From Achromobacter insolitus (GTDB lineage Bacteria > Pseudomonadota > Gammaproteobacteria > Burkholderiales > Burkholderiaceae_B): 64,000 nt of DNA. The DNA lies in contig NZ_NJIF01000001.1 in NCBI RefSeq assembly GCF_002209555.1, forward strand, positions 682,001 through 746,000, written 5' to 3'. A program made the position numbers and the translations under genes. Below the pieces are notes generated by a model. It saw only the letters and a program-made list of their open reading frames with translations. It was not told the origin of the DNA and did not search any database. Shown here piece by piece: positions 44,767 through 53,373 of this stretch (position 1 is the first letter of the stretch; every line of letters starts with the position of its first letter).

Positions 44767-45744
44767 ATGAAGTCCCTGCTGGCGATCGCTTCCGTCCTGA
44801 TCAAGTCCATCACGGTGCTGCTGGCCGTGGCGGTCATCAACTTCATGCTGGTGCGGATGGCGCCGGGCGATCCGGTCAGCGTTCTCGCCGGCGAGGCAGG
44901 CGCATCCGACCAGCAGTACATCGACCAGCTGCGCAAGGAGTTCAACCTGGATAAGCCGCTACCGGTTCAGCTGGCTGGCTACCTGGGTTCCATGGCGACC
45001 CTGAACCTGGGTTTCAGCTACCGCCAGCAGCAGCCGGTCTGGGACCTGATCGCGGACCGCCTGCCGGCCACCCTCGTGCTGGCCATCCCGGCGTTCCTGC
45101 TGTCGTTGTTAGGCGGCGTCCTGCTTGGTGTGCTGGCAAGCAAGTACCGCGGCACCTGGAAGGATTCCGCCATCACGGCGGGATCACTGGCCTTCTACGC
45201 CACGCCCATCTTCTGGGTGGGGCTGATGCTGGTGCTGCTTTTCTCGGTACAGCTGGGCTGGTTCCCGCCGTTCGGGCTGGAGGCCATGGGCTCGGGCAAG
45301 ACCGGCCTGGCACGCGCGCTGGACATTGCCCATCACGCGGTTCTGCCCGTGCTGACCCTGGCCGCGTTCAACCTCGCTCTGTATGCCCGGATGACGCGGG
45401 CGTCGATGAATGAAGTGCAGACCGCCGACTTCGTCAAGACGGCCTGGGCCAAGGGCCTGTCGCCTTCGCGCGTGGTCTGGGTGCATCAGCTGCGCAACGC
45501 CGTGCTGCCGGTCATCACCCTGGCCGGCATCCAGGCGGGACAACTCATTGGCGGCTCGGTGCTGGTGGAGACGGTGTTCGCCTGGCCCGGCATCGGCCGC
45601 CTGGCCTTCGACGCGCTGATGCAGCGCGACTACCAGGTGCTGCTGGGCGTTTTCTTCTGCACATCGCTGATGGTGGTGGCCTTCAACCTCCTCACCGACC
45701 TGATGTACCTCCTGATCGATCCCCGTATGCGGAGTGCTGCATGA
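44767..45744 (+). CDS. ABC transporter permease, DppB type
   Basis: A 325-residue inner-membrane permease with N-terminal anchor, NFMLVRMAPGDPVSVLAGEA near residue 27-46 and the EAA loop DFVKTAWAKGLSPSRVVWVH near 220-239. GAGGAGGGACC precedes the ATG, 13 bp after the binding-protein stop. It forms the channel with the following DppC-type subunit, whose gene overlaps by 4 bp. Confidence 0.95.
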   Translation: MKSLLAIASVLIKSITVLLAVAVINFMLVRMAPGDPVSVLAGEAGASDQQYIDQLRKEFNLDKPLPVQLAGYLGSMATLNLGFSYRQQQPVWDLIADRLPATLVLAIPAFLLSLLGGVLLGVLASKYRGTWKDSAITAGSLAFYATPIFWVGLMLVLLFSVQLGWFPPFGLEAMGSGKTGLARALDIAHHAVLPVLTLAAFNLALYARMTRASMNEVQTADFVKTAWAKGLSPSRVVWVHQLRNAVLPVITLAGIQAGQLIGGSVLVETVFAWPGIGRLAFDALMQRDYQVLLGVFFCTSLMVVAFNLLTDLMYLLIDPRMRSAA

Positions 45745-46580
45745 AAGGCCTGTCCAAACGCTTTGCCAAGAACATCGGCGCCGTCGCGGGCCTGCTGGTG
45801 CTGTGCCTGATCGTGCTGATGGCGCTGAGCGCCAACGGCATTTATCCAGAGAACCCCTGGGACCCCTCGGTCGCGCCCTTTCTCAAGCCTCTGCAGGAAT
45901 CCGGCGTGTGGCTGGGCTCGGATTCGCTGGGACGCGACATCGCATCCGGCATCGTGCATGGCGCGCGCGCCTCGCTGCTGGTGGGCTGCGTCGCCACTGC
46001 GGTGGCATTAGTGATCGGCCTGGCGGTGGGCATACCCGCCGGTTTCCTGGGAGGCCGCAGCGATGAAGTCCTGATGCGACTGACGGAAATCTTCCAGACC
46101 ATTCCCAGCTTCTTCTTCGCCATCGTGCTGGTGGCCATTTTCCAGCCCTCGTTCGCCTCTGTGATCGCAGCGGTGGGGCTGGTGAGCTGGCCCCCGGTAG
46201 CGCGGCTGGTGCGCGCGGAATTCATGCGCGTCAAGTCCAGCGAATTCGTCGAGGCTGCGCGGGTGCAAGGCTTGTCCAGTTTGCGCATCGTCATTGCCGA
46301 AATTCTCCCCAACTGCCTGTCTCCGCTGATCGTGATGGCCTCGCTCATGGTTGCCAATGCCATCCTTCTGGAAAGCGCCATCAGTTTTCTGGGCCTGGGC
46401 GATCCCAACCTGATGAGCTGGGGCTACATGGTGGGCGCGTCGCGCTCGCTGCTGCGCCTGGCTTGGTGGATGTGCCTGTTCCCGGGGCTGGCTATTTTCC
46501 TAACCGTACTGGCCATCAACCTGGTGGGCGAAGGCCTGAACGACGCGCTCAACCCCCGTCTGCACCGCAAGGGACAATAA
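45741..46580 (+). CDS. ABC transporter permease, DppC type
   Basis: A 279-residue inner-membrane permease with the DppC-typical N-terminal helix and periplasmic loop ending WLGSDSLGRDIASG near residue 57-70, and the EAA loop EFVEAARVQGLSSLRIVIAE. The ATGA overlap with the preceding gene signals translational coupling. The ATPase gene starts 2 bp after its stop. Confidence 0.95.
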   Translation: MKGLSKRFAKNIGAVAGLLVLCLIVLMALSANGIYPENPWDPSVAPFLKPLQESGVWLGSDSLGRDIASGIVHGARASLLVGCVATAVALVIGLAVGIPAGFLGGRSDEVLMRLTEIFQTIPSFFFAIVLVAIFQPSFASVIAAVGLVSWPPVARLVRAEFMRVKSSEFVEAARVQGLSSLRIVIAEILPNCLSPLIVMASLMVANAILLESAISFLGLGDPNLMSWGYMVGASRSLLRLAWWMCLFPGLAIFLTVLAINLVGEGLNDALNPRLHRKGQ

Positions 46581-46582
46581 CC

Positions 46583-48181
46583 GTGAACGGCTTGCTCCAG
46601 ATCGAAGACCTGTCCATCAAACTTCCCGCCGGCGCCGACCGCCCATATGCGGTCGAAGGCGTCAGCCTGGACATTGCGCCGGGAGAAATCGTCTGCGTGG
46701 TGGGTGAATCGGGCTCCGGCAAATCTACCTTGGCCCATGCCATCCTGAGCCTGCTGCCGCGCGGCGTGAACATCAGCGGCGGCGCCATAAAGCTGGACGG
46801 CCAGGCGCTGACCGGTCTGCCGCTGAATGCGCTGCGCAAGATCCGCGGCAAGCGCATAGCCATGGTGTTCCAGGAACCCCTCAGTGCTTTGAACCCCCTT
46901 ATGCGCTGCGGCGACCAGATCGTGGAAATGCTGCGCGAGCATGACGCGTCAGACGCGACTCTCAACGCCGAGCGCCTGGCCGAGCTGCTGGTATCGGTAG
47001 GACTCGCCGATCATCGCCGCATAGCGGACTCCTATCCGTTCCAGCTATCCGGTGGCCAGCGCCAGCGTGTGATGATTGCCATGGCGCTGGCGCTGGAACC
47101 CGAGATCCTCATCGCCGACGAGCCGACCACGGCGCTGGACGTGACCACCCAGGCGCAGATCCTGGAAGTGTTGCTGGACATCCAGAAGCGCAAGAACCTG
47201 GGCGTGCTGTTCATTACCCATGACTTCGGCGTAGTCTCCGAAATCGCGGATCGCATTGTCGTCATGAAGGACGGCCGCGTGGTCGAGATCGGCGCCGCGC
47301 CTCAAGTGCTCAGCCATCCGCAGGCCGATTACACCCGCCGCCTGCTCGCGGCCGTGCCGTCCTCCGTGCCCCCTGCCGCTGCACCGATCGCCGCCCCAGC
47401 GCTGCTCTCTGTGAACGGACTGCGCAAGACCTATGTGCGCAAGGGCGGACTATTCAAGCCCGCGCGCCAGTTCCCTGCGGTGCGCGACGCCAGCTTCGAG
47501 ATTGCTCGCGGCGAGACCGTGGGATTGGTAGGCGAATCCGGCTCGGGAAAATCGACCATCGGCCGCATCGTCGCCGGCCTGATCGCGGCAGACGGCGGCT
47601 CGGTGCGCCTGAAGGGCGCGGACCTGACGGCGCCCGGCGCTTTCAACGACGTTGCCGTGCGCCGCTCGGTGCAAATGGTGTTCCAGGACCCCTACGGTTC
47701 GCTCAACCCGCGCCACCGCGTCTCCACCATCCTGACGAGCGGCCTGGTCGCGCAGGGCGTGCCTCGCCACCAGGCGCTGCGGCGCGCCCGCGAACTGATG
47801 GAACTGGTGCGGCTGGACGTTACGGCGCTGGACCGCTATCCGCATGAGTTCTCCGGCGGCCAGCGCCAACGGCTGGGCCTGGCCCGCGCCATCGCAGCCC
47901 AGCCCGAACTGATTATCGCCGACGAACCGGTGTCAGCATTGGACGTGTCGGTGCAGGACCAGGTGCTGACTCTGTTGAAAGAATTGAAGGAAAAACTGCA
48001 TCTGTCGATGCTTTTCATTACCCATGACCTGCGCGTGGCTGCCCAGCTCTGCGACCGCATCGTGGTACTGCAACAGGGCGCCATCGTCGAGCAAGGCACC
48101 GCCGCGCAGGTGTTGCAAGCGCCGGCGCATCCCTACACCCGGCAGCTTATCGACGCCGTGCCGGGCCGCCAGTGGAAATAG
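46583..48181 (+). CDS. fused double ATP-binding subunit of peptide-type ABC importer
   Basis: A 532-residue cytoplasmic protein with two ABC modules. Module 1: GESGSGKST, LSGGQRQRVMIAMA, ILIADEPTTALD. Module 2: GESGSGKST, FSGGQRQRLGLAR, LIIADEPVSALD. The start is a GTG two bases after the permease stop, with AAGGGA upstream; an earlier in-frame ATG would lie deep inside the permease gene. It completes the importer of the kinase/phospho-lyase operon and has the same DppD-DppF fused plan as the ATPase at 5.7 kb. Confidence 0.94.
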   Translation: MNGLLQIEDLSIKLPAGADRPYAVEGVSLDIAPGEIVCVVGESGSGKSTLAHAILSLLPRGVNISGGAIKLDGQALTGLPLNALRKIRGKRIAMVFQEPLSALNPLMRCGDQIVEMLREHDASDATLNAERLAELLVSVGLADHRRIADSYPFQLSGGQRQRVMIAMALALEPEILIADEPTTALDVTTQAQILEVLLDIQKRKNLGVLFITHDFGVVSEIADRIVVMKDGRVVEIGAAPQVLSHPQADYTRRLLAAVPSSVPPAAAPIAAPALLSVNGLRKTYVRKGGLFKPARQFPAVRDASFEIARGETVGLVGESGSGKSTIGRIVAGLIAADGGSVRLKGADLTAPGAFNDVAVRRSVQMVFQDPYGSLNPRHRVSTILTSGLVAQGVPRHQALRRARELMELVRLDVTALDRYPHEFSGGQRQRLGLARAIAAQPELIIADEPVSALDVSVQDQVLTLLKELKEKLHLSMLFITHDLRVAAQLCDRIVVLQQGAIVEQGTAAQVLQAPAHPYTRQLIDAVPGRQWK

Positions 48182-48239
48182 GCGGGGTACCCATGGCTGC
48201 CCACTATTCATTAATCCCTCCGGCTACCCAGGAGCTCCA

Positions 48240-49280
48240 ATGATGAAGGCCCTGCTTTCCCCCCTGCATGACGCCGATTGGACCGGCAACGCGCTGGTCC
48301 GCGGCATCCTCAAACCGCATCACGATGCGCGCGGTCGCGGTCGCGAGATCGAGGCAGCGCTGCGCGACGTCGGCCTGGATTGCCAGACCGTCGGGCCGCT
48401 CGCCCAGGGCGTGCCCGAGCTGACGCAGATTCACACGCCGGACTACCTTACCTATCTGCAGAGCGCTTGGACCGAATGGCGCAAAGCGCCCGACGCCTCG
48501 TTCGAGGTGCGCCCCAACATCTGGCCCAACCGCCACTACCCCGACATGCGTGCGTCCACGCCCGTGGCCATGGCGGGCCGCTATCTGGCCGACGGTGCCA
48601 CGCCCATCGTCGAGGACACCTGGCGCAACGTCTACGCCAGCGCCGAGACCGCGGTCGCCGCCGCGCAGGCGCTACTGGACGGCTCGTCCAGCGTATACGC
48701 GCTGGTGCGGCCCAGCGGCCACCATGCCATGACCGACATGGGGATGGGCGGATGCCTGCTCGCCAATACTGCACTGGCCGCGCAAAGGCTGGTCGGTCAA
48801 TGGGGCCGGGTGGCTATCCTGGACATCGACGTCCATCACGGCAACGGCACGCAGCAGATCTTCTATAGCCGGGACGACGTGCTGACCATCTCGATCCACG
48901 GTGACCCCGGCAGTCTCTACCCCTTCAGCAGCGGCTACGGCGAGGAAACGGGCGCGGACGCGGGCATCGGCTACAACCTGAACCTTCCGCTGGCGGCGGG
49001 CACCGAAATCTCTGGCTATCTGAAGGCCTTCGAGCCGGCGCTGGAACGCATCGAGCAATTCAACCCCCGCGCGCTGGTGGTGGCCGCCGGCTATGACACC
49101 TTCCGCGGCGACGCTTTCGGCAATCTCAGCCTGGACACGCCGGACTACGCCCTGCTGGGCAGGCGGATTGCGCAGCTGGGTTTGCCCACGCTGTTCGTGC
49201 AGGAAGGCGGCTACGCCATTGACGCCCTGCGCGCCAACACACGCTCAATGCTGGAAGGCTACCTGGGCCATGCCCGCTAG
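48240..49280 (+). CDS. HDAC-superfamily deacetylase (acetylpolyamine amidohydrolase-like)
   Basis: Zinc-dependent removal of an acetyl (or other short acyl) group from an amine. The 346-residue protein has the full HDAC active site: H161-H162 in RPSGHHA, zinc ligands D197 and H199 (DIDVHHGNG) and D286 (AAGYDTFRGD), plus the tyrosine in QEGGYA. The AGGAGC ribosome-binding site precedes two consecutive ATG codons. Bacterial relatives act on acetylpolyamines and related compounds. In this operon it probably deacylates the imported substrate before phosphorylation by the kinase. The acyl group and amine are not readable from sequence. Confidence 0.9.
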   Translation: MMKALLSPLHDADWTGNALVRGILKPHHDARGRGREIEAALRDVGLDCQTVGPLAQGVPELTQIHTPDYLTYLQSAWTEWRKAPDASFEVRPNIWPNRHYPDMRASTPVAMAGRYLADGATPIVEDTWRNVYASAETAVAAAQALLDGSSSVYALVRPSGHHAMTDMGMGGCLLANTALAAQRLVGQWGRVAILDIDVHHGNGTQQIFYSRDDVLTISIHGDPGSLYPFSSGYGEETGADAGIGYNLNLPLAAGTEISGYLKAFEPALERIEQFNPRALVVAAGYDTFRGDAFGNLSLDTPDYALLGRRIAQLGLPTLFVQEGGYAIDALRANTRSMLEGYLGHAR

Positions 49281-49310
49281 CTCCACCCATTTCTCGGAAC
49301 CAGGAACGCG

Positions 49311-50021
49311 ATGCAACCCACTATCACTCCCCGCGTCGCGCTGATCAGCGGCGCCAGCCGCGGCATAGGCCTGGCCATTGCGCGGGAAATGCTGGCCAAC
49401 GGCTGGCACATCAGCGCCGGCACCCGCAGCGCTACCGAGGTTTTTGACGGCTTTCCGGCCGATCAGGTGCACCGCGCCCGCTTCGACGCGGAGGATGCCG
49501 CCAGCGAGGACGCCTGGATCGAATCCGCGATGGCGCGCTATGGTCGCATCGACGCGGTGATTCACAACGCCGGCATTCTCAGCAAGAGTTCGGTCGTCGA
49601 GGCCACGGACGACGAGTTCGACCGGCTATTCGCCATCAACGTCAAATCTCCGATGCGTCTGACACGCAAGGCCTGGCCGCACCTCATTGCGTCGGGCGCT
49701 GGCAAGGTGCTGGTCATGGCCTCGCTAGCCGGCAAACGGGTTCGGGCACCGGAAGGGACGCTCTACGCGATGAGCAAATTTGCCGTGCTCGCCCTGGCCC
49801 ACGGCATCCGCCATTGCGGCGACCCCCACCAGATACGCTGCACGGCTCTCTGCCCAGGGTTCGTGGCCACCGACATGGCGGACGGGGTGCCCGCCGAAAT
49901 CAAAACCCGCCTGACCCAGCCGGAAGATATCGCCCGCATGGCGCGGCTGGTGCTGGAACTCCCGCCCAGCGCCAGCGTCGCTGAAATACCCATCAGCTGG
50001 CAGGTGGAGTCGGAGTACTAG
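49311..50021 (+). CDS. short-chain dehydrogenase/reductase, last gene of the kinase/phospho-lyase operon
   Basis: A 236-residue NAD(P)-dependent oxidoreductase with coenzyme motif GASRGIG (14-20), structural HNAG (85-88) and catalytic S138, Y152 and K156 (LYAMSK). It follows the deacetylase by 30 bp. If the kinase and phospho-lyase yield an aldehyde, this enzyme could reduce or oxidise it, or it could prepare the substrate by oxidising or epimerising a hydroxyl. Which of these cannot be told. Confidence 0.85.
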   Translation: MQPTITPRVALISGASRGIGLAIAREMLANGWHISAGTRSATEVFDGFPADQVHRARFDAEDAASEDAWIESAMARYGRIDAVIHNAGILSKSSVVEATDDEFDRLFAINVKSPMRLTRKAWPHLIASGAGKVLVMASLAGKRVRAPEGTLYAMSKFAVLALAHGIRHCGDPHQIRCTALCPGFVATDMADGVPAEIKTRLTQPEDIARMARLVLELPPSASVAEIPISWQVESEY

Positions 50022-50041
50022 GGCGTGTTGGCAAGCCCTAG
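50018..50041. terminator. hairpin containing both convergent stop codons
   Basis: CTAGGGC and GCCCTAG form a perfect 7-bp stem with a 10-nt loop. The SDR stop TAG lies in the left arm and the LysR stop TAG (minus strand) in the right arm. Symmetric, so it can act on both strands, but no T tract follows. Confidence 0.45.
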
Positions 50042-50931
50042 CCGGCAGCCTCCAGCACCACCGCGCGGAACTCCTGCATCAGCGGCGACCAGGTGGCGCC
50101 ATGGCGCGTGACCAGCGCCATGCTGCGCCGCAAGGGCCGGCCGAGCGCCACCGGCAGTTCCACGATGTCGCCGCCCAGCGCGCTCTGCGGCATTAGCGCC
50201 AACAGATCCGACGCCGCCAGCAACGCCAGCGCACCGCCGGAAAAATGCTGCACTTCCAGCGCCGCCGCTGGTTGCGCCAGGCCCGCTTCCGCATAACGCG
50301 CTTCCAGCGCATGACGTGCCACCGAGCCCGGCATGGGCAGGATCCAGCGCTGTCCGTCCAGATCGCGCAGCGCCAGCTTGCGCCGCGAGGCCAGGTGGTG
50401 CTTGCGGCTGGCGGCCACGCACAGGCCGTCCTCGCGGATCGCTTCCTGGTGCAGCGTGCCCGGCACGTCGGCGTAGATCGGCGTCACCGCCAGGTCCAGC
50501 TTGCCTCCCGCGACCTGATCATTGAGATCGTCCGATTGCCCCTGCGTCAGTTGCACCCGCAGCGCAGGCCGGCGCGGCAGAAGGCGGCGCAGCGCCGGCA
50601 TCACCACGCTATCCACCGTCGCGCCGGTGGCGCCGATCCGCAGCAGCCCCGCCTCGCCCAGGCGCAGCTCCATCGCGTTGCGCACTGCGTCGCGGTACTC
50701 CGCCCATAGGCGTTGCGCGTGCTCGCGGAACGCCAGGCCCGCGGACGTCAGGCGCAGTCCGCGGCCGCCGCGATCCAGCAACGCCAGTCCGGTGTCAGCT
50801 TCCAGCCGTTGCAGCGATTTCGACAGCGCAGGCTGGCTCACGCCGCAGGCGGCAGCGGCGCGGTCCAGATTGCCGTGTTCGACCACGGCCAGAAAATACT
50901 CGATGTCACGCAGCGACAGATTCATGAACAT
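50038..50931 (-). CDS. LysR-family regulator of the sulfatase-Bug operon
   Basis: A 297-residue transcription factor. Winged helix: LRDIEYFLAVVEHGNLDRAA at 7-26 and QPALSKSLQRLEADTGLALL at 33-52; the effector domain runs from about residue 92. It is divergent from the arylsulfatase gene, with 93 bp between start codons, and so probably regulates sulfatase and Bug protein genes. I could not define a single convincing T-N11-A palindrome in that gap. Confidence 0.92.
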   Translation of the reverse strand: MFMNLSLRDIEYFLAVVEHGNLDRAAAACGVSQPALSKSLQRLEADTGLALLDRGGRGLRLTSAGLAFREHAQRLWAEYRDAVRNAMELRLGEAGLLRIGATGATVDSVVMPALRRLLPRRPALRVQLTQGQSDDLNDQVAGGKLDLAVTPIYADVPGTLHQEAIREDGLCVAASRKHHLASRRKLALRDLDGQRWILPMPGSVARHALEARYAEAGLAQPAAALEVQHFSGGALALLAASDLLALMPQSALGGDIVELPVALGRPLRRSMALVTRHGATWSPLMQEFRAVVLEAAG

Positions 50932-51024
50932 TGGTTATGCATAGACTCATCTTCAGGAATATTAAGCCCGAACCAGGCTCCTAGAATCCCTGGATAAACC
51001 CGAAGAGCGACAGGAGTGCAGCGC

Positions 51025-52356
51025 GTGGACAAAAAGCCCAATATCGTATTGATCGTGGCCGACAACCTGGGATGGGGCGAACTGGGCTGCTATGGCGGCG
51101 GCGCCCTGCGCGGCGCGCCCACCCCAAACATCGACCGGCTGGCATCCGAAGGACTGCTGCTGCAGAACTTCAACGTCGAAAGCGACTGCGTGCCCACGCG
51201 CTCCGCGCTGATGAGCGGCCGCCATCCCATCCGCACCGGATGCCTGCAATCCGTGCCGCCGGGCCTGCCGCAAGGGCTGGCGCGCGACGAGATCACCCTG
51301 GCTCAACAATTGTCGGGCCAGGGCTACGCCACGGCGCACTACGGCAAATGGCACCTGGGCGACATCCCCGGCCGCTACCCTTCCGATCGCGGCTTCGACG
51401 AGTGGTATGGCATTCCACGCACCACGGACGAAAGCCAGTTCACCTCGTCCATCGGTTTCGATCCCGCGGTCGCCGATATCCCTCACATCATGCAGGGCCA
51501 GGCCGGTTCGCCTTCGGAAAACGTCAAGGTCTACGACCTGGAGACGCGCCGCGGCATCGACGCCGAACTGGTCGAGCGTTCCATTGGCTTCATGCGCAAG
51601 CACGCCGCAGCCAGCCAGCCGTTCTTTCTGTATCTGCCGCTGGTGCACTTGCACTTTCCCACCCTGCCGCATCCGGACTTCGCCGGACGCACCGGCGCGG
51701 GCGACTTCGCCGACTCCATGGTGGAAATGGACCACCGAGTCGGACAGATCGTGCAGGCAGTGGACGACCTGAAGCTGCGCGACGATACCGTGTTCATTTT
51801 CTGCAGCGACAATGGCCCGGAATTCCGCAAGCCCTACCGTGGCACCGCCGGCCCCTGGAGCGGCACCTATCACACGGCCATGGAAGGCAGCCTGCGCGTG
51901 CCCTTCATGATCCGCTGGCCTGGGAAGGTCAAGCCCGGCCAGGTTTCCAACGAGATCGTGCACGTCACCGATCTCTACACCACGCTGTCGCGCATAGGCG
52001 GCGCGTCCATACCGCAGGATCGCCCCATCGACGGCATCGACCAGACCGACTTCTTTACGGGCGCCAGCCAGGCGTCGCCACGCGAGGGTTTCCTGTTCTA
52101 CATCAAGAATGACCTGCGCGCGGTCAAGTGGCGCGATTGGAAGCTGCACTTTTATTGGGAGCCCGAGGTCAACGAAGGCAAGGGAAAGCTGGAGTCTCCC
52201 TATCTGTTCAACCTGAAGCAGGATCCCAAGGAAGAAAGCGACATCCTCATCTTCAACACCTGGGTCCTCGGACCCATCCTGAAAATGGTGCAGTCCTTCA
52301 ACCAGTCCTGCGCCGCGCATCCGAACACGCCGCCCGGCAAGCCGGATCCGACCTGA
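51025..52356 (+). CDS. type I (formylglycine) sulfatase, arylsulfatase-like
   Basis: Hydrolyses a sulfate ester after conversion of C55 to formylglycine; the site CVPTRSALMSGR (C55 to R66) fits C-x-P-x-R. Metal-binding residues include D13-N14 near the start (VADNLGWGELG) and CSDNGPE near residue 258. The 443-residue protein lacks a signal peptide, so it should act in the cytoplasm on an imported ester. GTG at 51025 is chosen because AGGAG lies 8 bp upstream; a GTG at 51016 overlaps that ribosome-binding site. A Bug receptor gene follows 41 bp downstream. Confidence 0.9.
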   Translation: MDKKPNIVLIVADNLGWGELGCYGGGALRGAPTPNIDRLASEGLLLQNFNVESDCVPTRSALMSGRHPIRTGCLQSVPPGLPQGLARDEITLAQQLSGQGYATAHYGKWHLGDIPGRYPSDRGFDEWYGIPRTTDESQFTSSIGFDPAVADIPHIMQGQAGSPSENVKVYDLETRRGIDAELVERSIGFMRKHAAASQPFFLYLPLVHLHFPTLPHPDFAGRTGAGDFADSMVEMDHRVGQIVQAVDDLKLRDDTVFIFCSDNGPEFRKPYRGTAGPWSGTYHTAMEGSLRVPFMIRWPGKVKPGQVSNEIVHVTDLYTTLSRIGGASIPQDRPIDGIDQTDFFTGASQASPREGFLFYIKNDLRAVKWRDWKLHFYWEPEVNEGKGKLESPYLFNLKQDPKEESDILIFNTWVLGPILKMVQSFNQSCAAHPNTPPGKPDPT

Positions 52357-52397
52357 GACTTGAGGCAGACCGGGCCAAAAACATAAAAGGGGAAAAC

Positions 52398-53363
52398 ATG
52401 AAATTCGCTATCCGCTGCTGTGCGCTGCTGTTGGGCGCCGCGCTGACCGCCACCGCCAGCGCGGCGGACAACAAGCTGGACTGGCCCGGCAAGCAGATCA
52501 CCTGGGTGGTCGGCTTCGTGCCCGGTGGCACCGCCGACGTGCTGACCCGCATCGCGGCGCAGGACCTGGCGCGGCGCAGCGGCCTGAATGTGATTGTCGA
52601 AAACCGCCCCGGCGCGGCCGGCGCCATCGCCTTGCAACTGGTGGCGCGCAGCAAGGCCAGCGACGGCTATCTTCTGACCGTGCCCGGTCCGCTCATTTAT
52701 CCCACGCCCCAGCCCGAGATCGGCCGCGAGCTGGCGCCCGTCATCCTGATGGCGCAGGGCCCCATGGTCATCGTCGGTCCCGCCAAGGACGCCAAGGCGT
52801 CGTTGCAGGAGGTGCTGGCAGACGCCCGCCAGCGGCCCGAGGCCTGGAGCTATGGCAGCTCCGGCAACGGCACCTCGCAGAACCTGGCCGGAGAACTGCT
52901 CAACCAGTACGCCGGGACCCGCATCGTGCACGTGCCCTACAAGGGCGGCGGCCAGGCAGTCTCGGACGTGGCCGGCGGCCAGATCCCCCTGGCCATTCTC
53001 GGTTCCGCGCCGGTCATGCCGCAGATCAAGGCCGGCACGCTGAAAGCCTATGCCGTCACCACGCCCTACCGCCTGGACAGTCTGCCGGGCGTGCCCACGG
53101 TGGAAGAGTCCGGCTTCAAGGGCTACGCCGCCACCCAGTGGTTCTCGGTTGCGGCGAGCAAGGAAATCCCGGCGGCGCAGCTGGATCAGGTCAACGCCGC
53201 GTTGCGCGCCGCCGTGGCCACGCCGGAGTTCAAGGCTGCCCTGGAAAACGCCGGCATGGTCGCTGGCGGCGGCTCGCGGGATGAATTGCAGTCGTTCATC
53301 CAGGCCGACAGCGCCAAGTGGCAGAAACTGATCGACAGCGGGGCGGTGAAGCTGGCGAATTGA
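52398..53363 (+). CDS. Bug-family (TctC-like) periplasmic solute-binding protein
   Basis: A 321-residue periplasmic receptor. Signal peptide to about residue 22 (TASA), then ITWVVGFVPGGTADVLTR, the family ligand site, and WSYGSSGNGTSQNLAGEL. AAAAGGGGAAAAC precedes the ATG. Co-transcribed with the sulfatase, it may bind the sulfated compound or its carboxylate product. No membrane components are encoded near. It converges on a PhaB-like gene. Confidence 0.9.
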   Translation: MKFAIRCCALLLGAALTATASAADNKLDWPGKQITWVVGFVPGGTADVLTRIAAQDLARRSGLNVIVENRPGAAGAIALQLVARSKASDGYLLTVPGPLIYPTPQPEIGRELAPVILMAQGPMVIVGPAKDAKASLQEVLADARQRPEAWSYGSSGNGTSQNLAGELLNQYAGTRIVHVPYKGGGQAVSDVAGGQIPLAILGSAPVMPQIKAGTLKAYAVTTPYRLDSLPGVPTVEESGFKGYAATQWFSVAASKEIPAAQLDQVNAALRAAVATPEFKAALENAGMVAGGGSRDELQSFIQADSAKWQKLIDSGAVKLAN

Positions 53364-53373
53364 GGCCCCGCCC

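Noticed and set aside
52128-52397. N-terminal extension of the third Bug protein into the sulfatase gene
   Set aside because: The signal peptide begins at the ATG at 52398 behind AAGGGG; the extension is an out-of-frame shadow of the sulfatase.
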